Assembly: GCA_030604885.1 (NCBI GenBank)
Contig: JAUVUZ010000006.1
Location: 91,915 to 155,914, forward strand
Origin: Alphaproteobacteria bacterium
GTDB taxonomy: Bacteria; Pseudomonadota; Alphaproteobacteria; Rhodospirillales; Rhodospirillaceae
Length of the DNA stretch: 64,000 nt
Reading direction: 5' to 3'
A program made the translations under genes and the position numbers. The stretch's first letter is position 1, and each line of letters starts with the position of its first letter. The notes beneath the pieces were generated by a model. That model saw only the letters and a program-made list of their open reading frames with translations, had not been told where the DNA came from and did no database searches. Shown here piece after piece: positions 26,981-38,400 of the stretch.

Positions 26981-28408
26981 ATGTTCGAGTCTCTGAGCGA
27001 TCGTCTGGGTGGGATTTTCGACAAGCTGAAGCGTCGCGCGACGCTTTCGGCGTCGGACGTCGACGCCGCGATGCGCGAGATCCGCGTCGCCCTGCTCGAG
27101 GCCGACGTGGCGCTGCCGGTGGTGAAGGACTTCATCGAGCGGGTGCGCGCCGAGGCCACCGGCCAGGAGGTGGTCCGTTCGGTCACCCCCGGGCAGATGG
27201 TGGTCAAGATCGTCCACGACGCCCTGATCGAGACCTTGGGCTCCGACGCCACCGAGCTGGACCTGAAGGCGGTGCCGCCGGTGCCGATCCTGATGGTCGG
27301 CCTCCAGGGTTCGGGCAAGACCACCACCTCGGGCAAGATCGCGCTCCGGCTCAAGGACAAGGACAAGAAAAAGGTCCTCCTCGCCTCCCTCGACGTCTAC
27401 CGCCCCGCCGCGCAGGAGCAGCTCGCCCAGCTCGCCAAGCAGGCGGGGGTGGCGTCGCTGCCGGTGATCCTCGGCGAGATGCCGGTGGCGATCGCCAAGC
27501 GCGCCATGGACGTCGGCCGCAAGGAAGGCTTCGACGTCGTCATCCTCGACACCGCCGGTCGCCTGCACATCGACGCGGAGCTGATGGACGAGGTGGCGAA
27601 GGTCCGCGACGTCGCCAAGCCCCACGAGACCCTTCTGGTGGTCGACGCGATGACCGGCCAGGACGCGGTCACCCTCGCCCGCGAATTCAACGAGAAGGTC
27701 GGCATCACCGGCATCGTCCTGACCCGTATCGACGGCGACGCCCGCGGCGGCGGCGCCCTTTCGATGCGCGCGGTCACCGGGCGGCCGATCAAGTTCCTCG
27801 GCGCGGGCGAAAAGCTCGACAAGCTCGAGGTCTTCCACCCCGAGCGCATCGCCGGGCGCATCCTCGGCATGGGCGACGTGGTGTCGCTGGTCGAGAAGGC
27901 GGCGGAAACCTTTAAGCAGGAAGAGGCCGAGAAGCTCGCGAAGAAGATGCTCTCGGGCAAGTTCGACCTCGAGGACATGCTCGGCCAGCTCCAGCAGATC
28001 AAGAAGATGGGCGACATCAAGGGCCTGATGGGGATGCTGCCGGGCGTCGCGAAGATGAAGAAGCAGATCGCCGAAGCCAACATCGACGACGGGATGTTCA
28101 AGCGCCAGGAGGCGATCATCCTCTCGATGACGGTGAAGGAGCGGCGCTTCCCCGACCTCATCAAGGCGTCGCGCAAGAAGCGCATCGCCGCCGGCTCCGG
28201 CACCTCGGTGCAGGAGGTCAACAAGCTGCTCAAGCAGTTCGAGCAGATGGCGCAGATGATGAAGCAGATGAAGAAGCTCGGCAAAAAGGGCGGCCTGCCC
28301 CCCGGTTTCGGCGGCGGCATGCCGCCCGGCCTGGGCGGCGGCGGGTTGCCGCCGGGCTTCGGCGGTGGGTTGCCCCCGGGGTTCCCCGGCGGGTTCAAGT
28401 TGAAGTAA
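26981..28408 (+). CDS. ffh: Signal recognition particle protein Ffh
   Basis: 475-aa SRP54 GTPase binding 4.5S RNA and signal sequences. N domain from MFESLSDRLGGIFDKLKRR; G1 GLQGSGKTTTSGKIA (about 107), G3 DTAGRLHID, G4 TRIDGDARGG; the M domain is Met-rich (GLMGMLPGVAKMKKQI, QMAQMMKQMKKLG). The last 35 residues form a Gly/Pro repeat, about four copies of LPPGFGGG-like units, ending PGGFKLK. ATG at 26981 gives the standard N-terminus; a TTG 21 nt earlier is rejected. First gene of ffh-rpsP-rimM-trmD-rplS. Confidence 0.98.
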   Translation: MFESLSDRLGGIFDKLKRRATLSASDVDAAMREIRVALLEADVALPVVKDFIERVRAEATGQEVVRSVTPGQMVVKIVHDALIETLGSDATELDLKAVPPVPILMVGLQGSGKTTTSGKIALRLKDKDKKKVLLASLDVYRPAAQEQLAQLAKQAGVASLPVILGEMPVAIAKRAMDVGRKEGFDVVILDTAGRLHIDAELMDEVAKVRDVAKPHETLLVVDAMTGQDAVTLAREFNEKVGITGIVLTRIDGDARGGGALSMRAVTGRPIKFLGAGEKLDKLEVFHPERIAGRILGMGDVVSLVEKAAETFKQEEAEKLAKKMLSGKFDLEDMLGQLQQIKKMGDIKGLMGMLPGVAKMKKQIAEANIDDGMFKRQEAIILSMTVKERRFPDLIKASRKKRIAAGSGTSVQEVNKLLKQFEQMAQMMKQMKKLGKKGGLPPGFGGGMPPGLGGGGLPPGFGGGLPPGFPGGFKLK

Positions 28409-28496
28409 GGGTTCGGGCGGCGGTGCCGCCCAAGGGTTCGTTCCGGCCTCGGCCGGGGCGGGAAGTTGCACACAGAACGAAGGGTAAAAGCAAACC

Positions 28497-28853
28497 ATGC
28501 TTCGTATTCGTCTCACTCGCGGCGGCGCCAAGGCGCGTCCGTTCTATCGCATCGTCGTTGCGGATTCGCGCGCCCCGCGCGACGGCCGCTTCATCGAGCG
28601 CGTCGGTTCTTATGATCCGATGCTGCCGAAGGACCATGCCAACCGCCTGATCCTCAAGGAAGAGCGCGTGAAGTACTGGCTCGGCGTCGGCGCCCAGCCG
28701 TCGGACCGCGTCGCCCGTTTCCTCGGCCAGGTCGGCGTGATCGCCGCCCCGGCGGTGAGCGAGCAGCCGAAGAAGTCCGCGCCGAAGAAGAAGGCCCAGG
28801 AGCGCGCCGCCGAGAAGGCGAAGGCCGCCGAAGCCGCCGCGGCCGAAGGCTGA
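28497..28853 (+). CDS. rpsP: 30S ribosomal protein S16
   Basis: 118 aa. N-terminal [20 protein letters not shown] and [12 protein letters not shown] are the S16 core. The C-terminal 35 residues are a Lys/Ala-rich tail ([20 protein letters not shown]), a common alphaproteobacterial extension. It follows ffh by 88 nt that include a GGGCGGC/GCCGCCC hairpin (28415-28431). S16 helps assemble the 30S 5' domain. Confidence 0.98.
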   Translation: MLRIRLTRGGAKARPFYRIVVADSRAPRDGRFIERVGSYDPMLPKDHANRLILKEERVKYWLGVGAQPSDRVARFLGQVGVIAAPAVSEQPKKSAPKKKAQERAAEKAKAAEAAAAEG

Positions 28854-28875
28854 AGCCCGAACGGAGCCTCGACCG

Positions 28876-29421
28876 GTGAAGGATGAAGCTGCCCGCGTCT
28901 GCCTCGGCGTGATCGTCGGTCCCCAGGGGATCCGCGGCGAGGTTCGGATCAAGGCGTTCACCGCCGACCCGGAGGACGTGGGCGCCTACGGCCCGGTGGC
29001 CGACAAGGCCGGGGCGAGAAGCTTCTCGCTCAAGGTGCGGGGGCAAGCCAAGGGCGTGGTGATCGCCGCGATCCAGGGCGTGGCCGACCGCAACGCCGCC
29101 GAGGCGCTCAAAGGCACCGAGCTTTACGTCGACCGCGCGCGGCTGCCCGCGCCCGACGACGAGGACACCTTCTACCACGCCGACCTCGTGGGGTTGGCGG
29201 CGGAGGATCCGGAAGGCCAGCCGATAGGCCGGGTGGTCGGCGTGTTCGACCACGGCGCCGGGGATGTGATCGACATCCGCGGCGGCGACGGCAAGGCGGT
29301 CACGGTTCCGTTCACCAAGGCGGTGGTGCCGGTGGTGGACGTGCCGGGAGGCCGGATCGTGGTGGCGATGCCCGAGGGGCTTCGCGACGACGGTCGGCGG
29401 CCGGAGGGAGACGAAGGATGA
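28876..29421 (+). CDS. rimM: 16S rRNA processing protein RimM
   Basis: 181-aa assembly factor for the 30S head. N-terminal [20 protein letters not shown] is the RimM barrel signature; the PRC-barrel half contains [12 protein letters not shown] and a hydrophobic strand [23 protein letters not shown] at 28876 starts 22 nt after rpsP. The stop overlaps the trmD start by 4 nt (ATGA), coupling translation. Confidence 0.95.
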   Translation: MKDEAARVCLGVIVGPQGIRGEVRIKAFTADPEDVGAYGPVADKAGARSFSLKVRGQAKGVVIAAIQGVADRNAAEALKGTELYVDRARLPAPDDEDTFYHADLVGLAAEDPEGQPIGRVVGVFDHGAGDVIDIRGGDGKAVTVPFTKAVVPVVDVPGGRIVVAMPEGLRDDGRRPEGDEG

Positions 29422-30191
29422 CGGCGGAGAACCTTCCGGAGGCGGAAGGGCGGACGGGGGAAGTGGGGCAGGGCTGGCTCGCCACCGTGCTCACCATCTT
29501 CCCCGGGATGTTCCCGGGTCCGCTCGGGTTCTCGCTGGCGGGACGGGCGCTCGAACGGCGCATCTGGGAGCTGGACGCGATCAACTTGCGCGACCACGCC
29601 CTCGATCGCCACGGCACCGTGGACGACACGCCCTTCGGCGGCGGTCCGGGCATGGTGATGCGCCCGGACGTGCTCGACCGGGCGATCGCCGCGGCGGCCG
29701 AACGGGCGGGCGGACGCGCCGGGCCGCTGATCTACTTCACGCCGCGCGGGCGGCGGCTGGACCAGGAACGGGTCCGGCAACTGGCCGCGGGGCCGGGCGC
29801 GACGCTGTTGTGCGGCCGGTTCGAAGGCGTGGACGAGCGACTGCTGGAAGCCCGCGAGATCGAGGAGGTGAGCCTCGGCGATTTCGTGCTCTCGGGGGGC
29901 GAACTGCCCGCCATCGTGCTGTTGGACGCGGTGGTGCGGCTGCTGCCGGGAGTGATGGGCCAGCCGGACTCGCTCGACGAGGAGAGTTTCGAGCGCGGGT
30001 TGCTGGAATATCCCCAGTACACGCGCCCGCAGATCTGGGCCGGAAGGCCCGTGCCGGATGTGCTGAACTCCGGCCACCACGCGGAAATCGCGAAGTGGCG
30101 GCGGAGCAAGGCGGAAGAAGTCACACGAATCAGGCGTCCCGACCTTTGGGAAGCCTACCAGGCGTCCCAGGGACGGAAGAAAGAGGAATAG
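29418..30191 (+). CDS. trmD: tRNA (guanine37-N1)-methyltransferase TrmD
   Basis: 257-aa SPOUT methyltransferase preventing frameshifts by m1G37. Active-site motifs are [16 protein letters not shown] (about 72-87), [10 protein letters not shown] and [14 protein letters not shown] in the trefoil knot; the C-terminus is [13 protein letters not shown]. About 18 extra residues precede the usual start ([13 protein letters not shown]), so initiation could be slightly downstream, but ATG at 29418 overlapping rimM is the natural choice. Confidence 0.97.
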   Translation: MTAENLPEAEGRTGEVGQGWLATVLTIFPGMFPGPLGFSLAGRALERRIWELDAINLRDHALDRHGTVDDTPFGGGPGMVMRPDVLDRAIAAAAERAGGRAGPLIYFTPRGRRLDQERVRQLAAGPGATLLCGRFEGVDERLLEAREIEEVSLGDFVLSGGELPAIVLLDAVVRLLPGVMGQPDSLDEESFERGLLEYPQYTRPQIWAGRPVPDVLNSGHHAEIAKWRRSKAEEVTRIRRPDLWEAYQASQGRKKEE

Positions 30192-30194
30192 GTC

Positions 30195-30596
30195 ATGAAC
30201 ATCATCGAAACGCTCGAAGCCGAACAGATTGCGAAGCTCGTCGCGACGCGCCCCGTCCCGGACTTCAAGCCGGGCGACACCCTTCGCGTCCACACCAAGG
30301 TGGTGGAAGGCACCCGCGAGCGCATCCAGGTCTACGAGGGCGTGTGCATCGCCCGCCGCAACGCCGGGCTGAACTCGTCGTTCACCGTGCGCAAGATCTC
30401 CTTCGGCGAGGGCGTGGAGCGCGTCTTCCCGCTCTACTCGCCGAACGTGGCGGAGATCGAGGTGACCCGCGTCGGCAAGGTGCGCCGCGCGAAGCTCTAC
30501 TACCTCCGCGCGCTCCGCGGCCGCGCCGCCCGCATCGCCGAGGACAAGGCGGCGATCCTCAAGGCCCGCGCCAAGGCCGCCGAAGACAAGGCGTAA
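30195..30596 (+). CDS. rplS: 50S ribosomal protein L19
   Basis: 133 aa. Contains the L19 core [20 protein letters not shown] and [16 protein letters not shown] followed by RRAKLYYLR. The C-terminus is extended with Ala/Lys. It begins 3 nt after the trmD stop with AGGAATAGGTC before the ATG. Last gene of the SRP/ribosomal operon. Confidence 0.98.
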   Translation: MNIIETLEAEQIAKLVATRPVPDFKPGDTLRVHTKVVEGTRERIQVYEGVCIARRNAGLNSSFTVRKISFGEGVERVFPLYSPNVAEIEVTRVGKVRRAKLYYLRALRGRAARIAEDKAAILKARAKAAEDKA

Positions 30597-30647
30597 GCCT
30601 GATCCGTCGGGCTCCCCGCCCGGCGCGAGACCGGACATGACCGCGCG

Positions 30648-30674
30648 CCGCCGAAGGCTCTTGGCTTTCGGCGG
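30648..30674 (+). terminator. Hairpin after rplS
   Basis: 11-bp stem with one G-T wobble, CCGCCGAAGGC (30648-30658) and GCTTTCGGCGG (30664-30674), 5-nt loop. It is followed by TCAGCGCG and then an AT-rich TATATTTCTTT. Likely ends the rplS operon; the AT-rich stretch beyond may belong to the leuC promoter. Confidence 0.5.
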
Positions 30675-30749
30675 TCAGCGCGTATATTTCTTTGTCCGCC
30701 CGGCGAACAGCCGGAAAGTTGCTCATGTGCCACGAGGAGCATTCCCGTT

Positions 30750-32159
<1,410 letters not shown>

Positions 32160-32171
32160 GGGGGAAAGACC

Positions 32172-32777
32172 ATGGATAAGTTCGAAGTCCTCACCGGCGT
32201 CGCCGCCCCCCTGCCGATGATCAACGTCGACACCGACATGATCATCCCCAAGCAGTTCCTGAAGACGATCAAGCGCACCGGCCTCGGCAAGAGCCTGTTC
32301 TTCGAGATGCGCTACGACGACGCGGGCAACGAAAACCCGGCGTTCGTGCTCAACAAGCCCGCCTACCGCAACGCCAAGATCCTGGTGGCGGGGGCGAACT
32401 TCGGCTGCGGCTCCTCGCGCGAGCACGCGCCGTGGTCGATCCTCGATTTCGGCATCCGCTGCGTGATCGCGCCGAGCTTCGCCGACATCTTCTACAACAA
32501 CTGCTTCAAGAACGGCATCCTGCCGATCAGGCTGCCGCAGGAGATCTGCGACAAGCTGATGAAGGCCGCCGAGAACGGCGCCAACGCCACCTTCACCGTC
32601 GACCTCCGGGCCGAGGAAATCCACATGCCCGACGGCGAGACGGTGAAGTTCTCCACCGACGAATTCCGCCGCCACTGCCTGCTCAACGGCCTCGACGACA
32701 TCGGCCTCACCCTGGTGAAGAAGCCGAAGATCGACACCTATGAAGCCGCCCGCAAGGCCGACCAGCCCTGGGTCTGA
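32172..32777 (+). CDS. leuD: 3-isopropylmalate dehydratase small subunit
   Basis: 201 aa, the swivelling domain partner of LeuC. Typical sequence: [16 protein letters not shown] and [15 protein letters not shown]. Normal length. It is preceded by GGGGGAAAG and ends before a strong terminator at 32801, so leuCD form one unit with leuB transcribed separately or by read-through. Confidence 0.98.
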   Translation: MDKFEVLTGVAAPLPMINVDTDMIIPKQFLKTIKRTGLGKSLFFEMRYDDAGNENPAFVLNKPAYRNAKILVAGANFGCGSSREHAPWSILDFGIRCVIAPSFADIFYNNCFKNGILPIRLPQEICDKLMKAAENGANATFTVDLRAEEIHMPDGETVKFSTDEFRRHCLLNGLDDIGLTLVKKPKIDTYEAARKADQPWV

Positions 32778-32800
32778 TCCGTCGCGCCGCGCAGTGCGAA

Positions 32801-32826
32801 AAGGCCGGGTGTCCCCCGGCCTTTTT
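32801..32826 (+). terminator. Rho-independent terminator after leuCD
   Basis: Stem AAGGCCGGG (32801-32809) with CCCGGCCTT (32815-32823), loop TGTCC, then TTT running on from the stem's TT: five T in a row. One of the clearest intrinsic terminators in the window. Confidence 0.9.
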
Positions 32827-32922
32827 CATCGGCGCACGGTCGATTTTTCCTGGCTTTTCCGGGAGGGAGCGGAATAATCGGTCCTCCGATTACGGAACGA
32901 CGCAACGAAAGGCACGCGAGCG

Positions 32923-34023
32923 ATGGCGAAGAAGACGGTGATGCTGCTCCCCGGCGACGGGATCGGTCAGGAGGTGATGGCGCAGGTGGTGCGCATCATC
33001 GAGTGGATGGATCAGGCGGGCCTCGCCTCCTTCGACCTGCGCGAGGGGCTGATCGGCGGCGCCTCCATCGACGCCCACGGCGTGCCGCTCACCGACGAGA
33101 CGGTGGCCGACTGCCTCGCCTGCGACGCGGTGCTGATGGGCGCGGTGGGCGGCCCGAAGTGGGACGGCGTGCCCTTCGACAAGAAGCCCGAACGCGGCCT
33201 TCTGCGCATCCGCAAGGACATGGGCCTGTTCGCCAACCTCCGCCCGGCGCTGGTGTTCGCCGAGCTGGCGGAAGCCTCGACGCTCAAGCACGAGGTGGTG
33301 GCGGGCCTCGACCTGATGATCGTGCGCGAGCTGACCGGCGGCATCTACTTCGGCCAGCCGCGCGGCATCGACACCCTGCCCAACGGCGACCGCAAGGGCT
33401 ACAACACCGAGGTCTACACCACCCCGGAAATCCGCCGCATCGCCCGCGTCGCCTTCGACCTCGCGATGAAGCGGGGCAAGCGCGTCACCTCGGTGGACAA
33501 GGCCAACGTGCTCGAATCCACCATCCTCTGGCGCGAGGAGATGGAGTTCGTCGGCAAGGACTACCCCGAGGTCGCGCTCTCCCACCTCTACGTCGACAAC
33601 GCGGCGATGCAGCTGGTGCGCAACCCCAAGCAGTTCGACGTGATGGTCACCACCAACATGTTCGGCGACATCCTCTCCGACTGCGCGGCGATGCTCACCG
33701 GCTCGCTCGGCATGCTGCCCTCGGCCAGCCTCGGCGCGGCGGACGCTTCCGGCAAGCGCAACGCGCTCTACGAGCCGGTGCACGGCTCGGCCCCGGACAT
33801 CGCCGGGCAGGACCTCGCCAACCCGCTGGCGATGATCCTCTCGCTGGCGATGATGCTGCGCTACTCCTTCGACCTCGACGCCGCCGCCGACCGCCTGGAG
33901 ACCGCGGTGAAGGCGACCCTCGCGGCGGGCATGCGCACCGGCGACATCCTCCAGCCGGGCGCCACCCGGGTAGGCACCAAGGGCATGGGCGACGCGGTGC
34001 TGAAGCACCTCGCCCAAGGCTGA
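32923..34023 (+). CDS. leuB: 3-isopropylmalate dehydrogenase
   Basis: 366-aa NAD-dependent oxidative decarboxylase, third step of leucine synthesis. N-terminal [18 protein letters not shown]/substrate residues in [20 protein letters not shown]; metal-binding Asp residues in [21 protein letters not shown]-terminal [17 protein letters not shown] at 32923 matches the family start. Separated from leuD by the terminator at 32801. Confidence 0.98.
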   Translation: MAKKTVMLLPGDGIGQEVMAQVVRIIEWMDQAGLASFDLREGLIGGASIDAHGVPLTDETVADCLACDAVLMGAVGGPKWDGVPFDKKPERGLLRIRKDMGLFANLRPALVFAELAEASTLKHEVVAGLDLMIVRELTGGIYFGQPRGIDTLPNGDRKGYNTEVYTTPEIRRIARVAFDLAMKRGKRVTSVDKANVLESTILWREEMEFVGKDYPEVALSHLYVDNAAMQLVRNPKQFDVMVTTNMFGDILSDCAAMLTGSLGMLPSASLGAADASGKRNALYEPVHGSAPDIAGQDLANPLAMILSLAMMLRYSFDLDAAADRLETAVKATLAAGMRTGDILQPGATRVGTKGMGDAVLKHLAQG

Positions 34024-34035
34024 CAAGGGGGTTGG

Positions 34036-34072
34036 GGAACCGCCGGTTTCGCTTGCGCGAGGCGGCGGTTCC
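34036..34072 (+). terminator. Hairpin after leuB
   Basis: Perfect 10-bp stem GGAACCGCCG / CGGCGGTTCC with a 17-nt loop, 12 nt after the leuB stop, followed by TATACGCT. It has no T run, so it may be a weak terminator or a stability element between leuB and asd. Confidence 0.5.
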
Positions 34073-34144
34073 TATACGCTACCCAGGCATGACAGGGACG
34101 GCCGCGGGGGCCGCCCCCTCAGGCCGCAACGAACGGGAATCGAA

Positions 34145-35170
34145 ATGGGCTACAAGGTTGCAGTCGTCGGCGCGACGGGTAACGTCGGCCGCGAGATGCT
34201 GAACATTCTCGCGGAACGGAACTTTCCGGTGGACGAGGTTTTCGCCGTGGCGTCGAAACGCTCGGCGGGCACCGAAATCTCCTTCGGCGAGGACACCGTG
34301 CTGAAGGTCAAAGACCTGGACACTTTCGATTTCACCGGCATCGACATCGCGCTCTCCTCGCCGGGGGCGTCGGTGTCCAAGGTGTTCGCGCCGCGCGCCG
34401 CCTCCCAGGGCTGCGTGGTGATCGACAACACCTCCCACTTCCGCATGGAGCCGGACGTTCCGCTGGTGGTGCCCGAGGTCAACCCGCACGCGGTGGCGGG
34501 CTACAAGAAGCGCGGCATCATCGCCAACCCCAACTGCTCGACGATCCAGATGGTGGTGGCGCTCAAGCCCCTGCACGAGGCGTTCAAGATCAAGCGCGTC
34601 GTCGTCTCCACCTACCAGTCGGTGTCGGGCGGCGGCAAGGATGCCATGGACGAGCTGTTCAACCAGACCCGCGGCATCTACATGAACGAGCCGTTCACCA
34701 AGACGCAGAAGAAGTTCACCAAGCAGATCGCCTTCAACGTCATCCCGCACATCGACGTCTTCATGGACGACGGCGCGACCAAGGAAGAGTGGAAGATGAC
34801 GGTCGAGACCCACAAGATCCTCGACCCGGACATCAAGGTCCACGCCAACTGCTGCCGCGTGCCGAGCTTCATCGGCCACGCCGAATACGTGAACATCGAG
34901 ACCGAGAAGCCGATCACCGACGCCGCCGCCCGCGAGGTGCTGAAAAAGGCGCCGGGCGTGATCGTCGTCGACATGCGCGAGAACGAGGGCTACGTCACCC
35001 CGGTCGAGGCCGCGGGCGAGGACGCCACCTACGTCTCGCGCATCCGCTCCGACAAGACCGTGCCCAACGGCCTGTCGTTCTGGTGCGTTTCCGACAATCT
35101 GCGCAAAGGTGCCGCTCTCAACACCGTGCAGATTGCCGAAGTGCTGATCCGCGACCACTTGAAGAAGTGA
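34145..35170 (+). CDS. asd: Aspartate-semialdehyde dehydrogenase
   Basis: 341 aa. It reduces aspartyl phosphate to the semialdehyde for lysine, threonine, methionine and diaminopimelate. NADP motif GATGNVGREML; the catalytic Cys in NPNCSTIQ (about residue 133); SVSGGGKDAMDEL; binding His in NCCRVPSFIGHAE. Full length. ATG at 34145 follows a GGGAATCGAA ribosome binding site. Confidence 0.98.
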   Translation: MGYKVAVVGATGNVGREMLNILAERNFPVDEVFAVASKRSAGTEISFGEDTVLKVKDLDTFDFTGIDIALSSPGASVSKVFAPRAASQGCVVIDNTSHFRMEPDVPLVVPEVNPHAVAGYKKRGIIANPNCSTIQMVVALKPLHEAFKIKRVVVSTYQSVSGGGKDAMDELFNQTRGIYMNEPFTKTQKKFTKQIAFNVIPHIDVFMDDGATKEEWKMTVETHKILDPDIKVHANCCRVPSFIGHAEYVNIETEKPITDAAAREVLKKAPGVIVVDMRENEGYVTPVEAAGEDATYVSRIRSDKTVPNGLSFWCVSDNLRKGAALNTVQIAEVLIRDHLKK

Positions 35171-35196
35171 TCGCGAGCGCGCGGCGGTGACACACG

Positions 35197-35222
35197 ACGG
35201 CGCGGCCCTGCGGTCGCGCCGT
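35197..35222 (+). terminator. Hairpin after asd
   Basis: 8-bp perfect stem ACGGCGCG / CGCGCCGT, 10-nt loop, followed by TCGTCATTCC, 26 nt past the asd stop. Probable terminator, T tail weak. Confidence 0.5.
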
Positions 35223-35245
35223 TCGTCATTCCAGCGGAAGTCCGA

Positions 35246-35764
35246 ATGAATCTCCCCGCCCGTCTCCTCCCCTCGCTCGCGCGCGGCTGCCAGGTCGCCC
35301 TCGCGGTGCTGATCGCCTTCGTCGCCGCGATGGAATCCACCGGCCTGCTCCACCCCTCCTCGGCGGTGTTCGGCGCGCTGTGGGCCGCGATCTCGGCGAT
35401 CGTGGTGCTGCAGAACGACATTTCCGCCACCGGCTCCGCCGCCCGGTTGCGCTTCTGGGGCACCATCCTCGGCGCGGTCATCGCCGGCGGATACCTGATG
35501 CTCTGGCCCTTCAACCCGGTCGGCCTCGGCGTGTGCGTCGCCCTCGCGGTGGCGGGCGCCCACCTCCTCAATCAGAACGACGGCGGCCGCCTCGCCGCCA
35601 TCACCGTCACCGTCATCCTGCTTCAGGGCGAGATGAACCCGGGCGCCCACCCGCTCGTCACCGTCGGCCTCCGCTTCTTCGAGGCCTGCCTCGGCGCCGC
35701 CTCGGCGGTGGTGGTGTCGTGGGCGTGGATGCGCGTCGCCCGCCACGGGAGGTTCGGCGGATGA
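35246..35764 (+). CDS. FUSC-like small membrane protein
   Basis: 172 aa with about five hydrophobic segments. It looks like the membrane half of FUSC/aromatic-acid-exporter proteins: HPSSAVFGALWAAISAIVVL followed by RLRFWGTILGAVIAGGYLML. It is much shorter than full FUSC pumps and lacks the cytoplasmic domain. Substrate unknown. The stop overlaps the start of the YaiI-family gene by 4 nt (ATGA). Confidence 0.65.
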   Translation: MNLPARLLPSLARGCQVALAVLIAFVAAMESTGLLHPSSAVFGALWAAISAIVVLQNDISATGSAARLRFWGTILGAVIAGGYLMLWPFNPVGLGVCVALAVAGAHLLNQNDGGRLAAITVTVILLQGEMNPGAHPLVTVGLRFFEACLGAASAVVVSWAWMRVARHGRFGG

Positions 35765-36192
35765 CCACCATCTACGTCGACGCCGACGCCTGCCCGGTCA
35801 AGGACGAGGCGATCAAGGTCGCCGAGCGGCGCGGCTGCCAGGTGGTGCTGGTCTCCAACCGCGGCTTCCGCACCGCCCAGCCGTTCGTCCGCTCGGTGCT
35901 GGTGGAGGCCGCCCCCGACGCCGCCGACAAGTGGATCGCCGCCGCCATCGCCCCCGGCGACGTCTGCGTCACCAACGACGTTCCCCTCGCCGCCCGCTGC
36001 GTCGAGGCCGGGGCCAAGGCCCTCTCCCCCACCGGCAAGGTGTTCGACGGCGCCTCCGTCGGCATCGCCCTGGCGATGCGCGACCTGATGACCGACCTCC
36101 GCGCCACCGGCGAGATCACCTCCGGCCCCCGCGGCTTCTCCCCCCGCGACCGCTCCCGCTTCCTCGACGCCCTCGACGCGCTGGTGCGCTGA
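35761..36192 (+). CDS. YaiI/YqxD (UPF0178, DUF188) family protein
   Basis: 143-aa cytoplasmic protein with a PIN-like fold predicted for the family. N-terminal YVDADACPVKDEA carries the conserved acidic residues; VTNDVPLAARCVEAGA and FSPRDRSRFLDALD complete the family pattern. Function not established. Translationally coupled to the FUSC-like gene. It converges with the GGDEF-EAL gene, only 3 nt between stops. Confidence 0.9.
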   Translation: MTTIYVDADACPVKDEAIKVAERRGCQVVLVSNRGFRTAQPFVRSVLVEAAPDAADKWIAAAIAPGDVCVTNDVPLAARCVEAGAKALSPTGKVFDGASVGIALAMRDLMTDLRATGEITSGPRGFSPRDRSRFLDALDALVR

Positions 36193-36195
36193 GGC

Positions 36196-38400
36196 TCACT
36201 CCGGCAGGGGCGCGGGCGGCGCCACGCCGTAGCCCTGCGCGAAGTCGACGCCGATCTCCCGCAGCGCGGCGACGATCTCGGCGTCGGCGGCGTATTCCCC
36301 CACGGTCTGGAGACCCATGAGGTGGCCGACGCGGTTGATGGTTTCGGTCATCGTGCGGTCGATCGGGTCGGAGGCGATGTTGCGCACGAAGCTGCCGTCG
36401 ATCTTGAGGAAGTCCACCGGCAGGGTCTTGAGGTAGGCGAGGGAACTGGTGCCGACGCCGAAGTCGTCGAGGGCGAAGGAGAACCCCAGCCCCTTGACCG
36501 CCGCCATGAACTGGGTGGCGACGCGCATGTTGTTGATCGCCGCGGTCTCGGTGATCTCGAAGCAGATCCCGCCGGGCGGCACCGCGTGGGCGCTCGCCTG
36601 GGCGCGGATGTAGTCGAAGATGCCCTCGTCGCCGAGGGTGGTGCCCGAGAGGTTGATGGCGCAGGTCAAGGGCGCGCCGAAGCGGCGCACCAGCTCGTGG
36701 TAGCGGGCGAAGACGTGGCCGATCACCCAGCGATCGATGGCGGGCATGAGGTTGTAGCGCTCGGCGGCGGGGAGGAAGGTGCCCGGCGCCACCAGGTTGC
36801 CGTCCTCGTCGATCAGCCGCAGCAGCACCTCCATGTGCTCGCCGGGGGCGCTGTGGGGGCCGAGGGGCTTGTAGGGCTGGTAATAGAGGGTGAGGCGGTT
36901 GTCCTCGATGGCGCGGGAGAGGCGCGCCGCCCAGCCCATTTCGCTGCGCCGCCGGGCGATGTCGGCGTCGCTGCTGCGGTAGACGCAGATCCGCCCGCGG
37001 CCCTGCTCCTTGGCGGCGTAGCAGGCGGCGTCGACGGCGGCGAGCACGTCAGCGCGGCTGCCCACGTCGCGGCCGAGGGCGATCATGCCGATGCTGGCGC
37101 CCACCGAGAACGCCTTGCCCTCCCAGACGAAACGGAACTCCCGGATCGCCGCCAGCAGGTCGGCGGCGATGCGCTCCGCCCGGTCGAGGGGGCAATCCTC
37201 CAGCAGCACGCCGAACTCGTCGCCGCCGAGGCGGGCGAGGGTGTCGGAGCGGCGCAGCCGGTTCTGCAGCACCCCGCCCACCTGCCGCAGCAGCGCGTCG
37301 CCCGCGGTGTGGCCGCAGGTGTCGTTGACCAGCTTGAACTGGTCGAGGTCGAGATAGCACACCACGCCGCCCGGCGCGGCGGCGCGCGCCCGCGCCAGCG
37401 CCGCCTCGACGCGCGCCTCGAACTCGCGGCGGTTGACGAGGCCGGTGAGGGAATCGTGGGTGGCGTCCCACAGCGCGCGCTTTTCCATGCGCCGGGTGGC
37501 GGAGACGTCGCGCAGCACCATCACCGCGCCGATCACCGCGCCGGTGCGGTCGTGCAGCGGCGCGGCGGAATCCTCCACCGCCACCGAGGTGCCGTCGCGA
37601 CGCATCAGGGCGATCTCGCGCTCGTCGTAGGCGGCGGCGCGGTCCTGGTCCATGGCGGTGTGGACGGCGGCGGGGGCGGGCGCCATGGTCGCCTCGTCCA
37701 CCAGCGGGCAGACCTCGTCCAGCGGGCGGCCGCGCGCCTCCTCCGGCGTCCACAGGGTGAGGGCGGCGGCGGCGGGGTTGAGGTAGGCGACGCGGCGCTC
37801 GGCGTCGACGCTGACGACGCCGTCGGTGATCGCGAACAGCGTGATGCGCGCGCGCTCGCGTTCGTCCAGCATCGTCGCGAGGGTGGCGGCCTCGCGCATT
37901 TGCGAGCGCCGCAGCAGCGCGAACAGCGATCCGGCCAGCGCCGCGCCGAGGGCGGCGGCGAGGGCGGTGAACAGCAGGAGGTCGTCGATCCGCTGCTCCA
38001 CCTCCACCCGGCCCACCGGCACCCCGGCGTCGTGCACCGGGGCGGAGCGCCGCATCGCGATGCCGCCGGGGCGGTTGTCGGAGGCGCTGACGACGGTGCC
38101 GTCGGCGGCGAGCAGGGTCGCGCGTTCGTCCGGCCGTTCGACGGGGGTGCGGGTCAGCACGTCGTGCAGGCGGACGTCCTGGTAGCGCCACATCGTCGGC
38201 GAGAGGGCGATCACCTGGTTGACGAGTTCCGCCTTGACCGTCGCCCGGGTGTGGAGGGCGACGCCGCGGGCGCTGTAGCCGAGGCCGAAGGTGACCGCCG
38301 GCAGGGCGAGGGCGACCGCGATCGCCGCCGCCGCCATCAGCGCCGACAGCAGGCGGGAGCGCGGCGCCTCGGGTCCGGCGTAGTAGGGGGCGCCGCTCAC
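36196..38400 (-). CDS. Membrane-bound GGDEF-EAL protein with PAS domain (c-di-GMP turnover)
   Basis: 734 aa. Transmembrane helix at about 17-43, a periplasmic segment of about 95 residues, a second helix at 141-163, a PAS domain at about 185-305, GGDEF at 310-475 and EAL at 490-730. The GGDEF motif (392-396) is intact, with an inhibitory I-site RRSD (383-386) five residues before it. The EAL site EVLLR (524-528), INLS, FEITE, DDFG and LKID are kept, so both synthesis and hydrolysis are possible. GTG at 38400 overlaps the stop of the PstS-like gene (GTGA), so the periplasmic binding protein may be its sensor (inference). Confidence 0.9.
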   Translation of the reverse strand: MSGAPYYAGPEAPRSRLLSALMAAAAIAVALALPAVTFGLGYSARGVALHTRATVKAELVNQVIALSPTMWRYQDVRLHDVLTRTPVERPDERATLLAADGTVVSASDNRPGGIAMRRSAPVHDAGVPVGRVEVEQRIDDLLLFTALAAALGAALAGSLFALLRRSQMREAATLATMLDERERARITLFAITDGVVSVDAERRVAYLNPAAAALTLWTPEEARGRPLDEVCPLVDEATMAPAPAAVHTAMDQDRAAAYDEREIALMRRDGTSVAVEDSAAPLHDRTGAVIGAVMVLRDVSATRRMEKRALWDATHDSLTGLVNRREFEARVEAALARARAAAPGGVVCYLDLDQFKLVNDTCGHTAGDALLRQVGGVLQNRLRRSDTLARLGGDEFGVLLEDCPLDRAERIAADLLAAIREFRFVWEGKAFSVGASIGMIALGRDVGSRADVLAAVDAACYAAKEQGRGRICVYRSSDADIARRRSEMGWAARLSRAIEDNRLTLYYQPYKPLGPHSAPGEHMEVLLRLIDEDGNLVAPGTFLPAAERYNLMPAIDRWVIGHVFARYHELVRRFGAPLTCAINLSGTTLGDEGIFDYIRAQASAHAVPPGGICFEITETAAINNMRVATQFMAAVKGLGFSFALDDFGVGTSSLAYLKTLPVDFLKIDGSFVRNIASDPIDRTMTETINRVGHLMGLQTVGEYAADAEIVAALREIGVDFAQGYGVAPPAPLPE

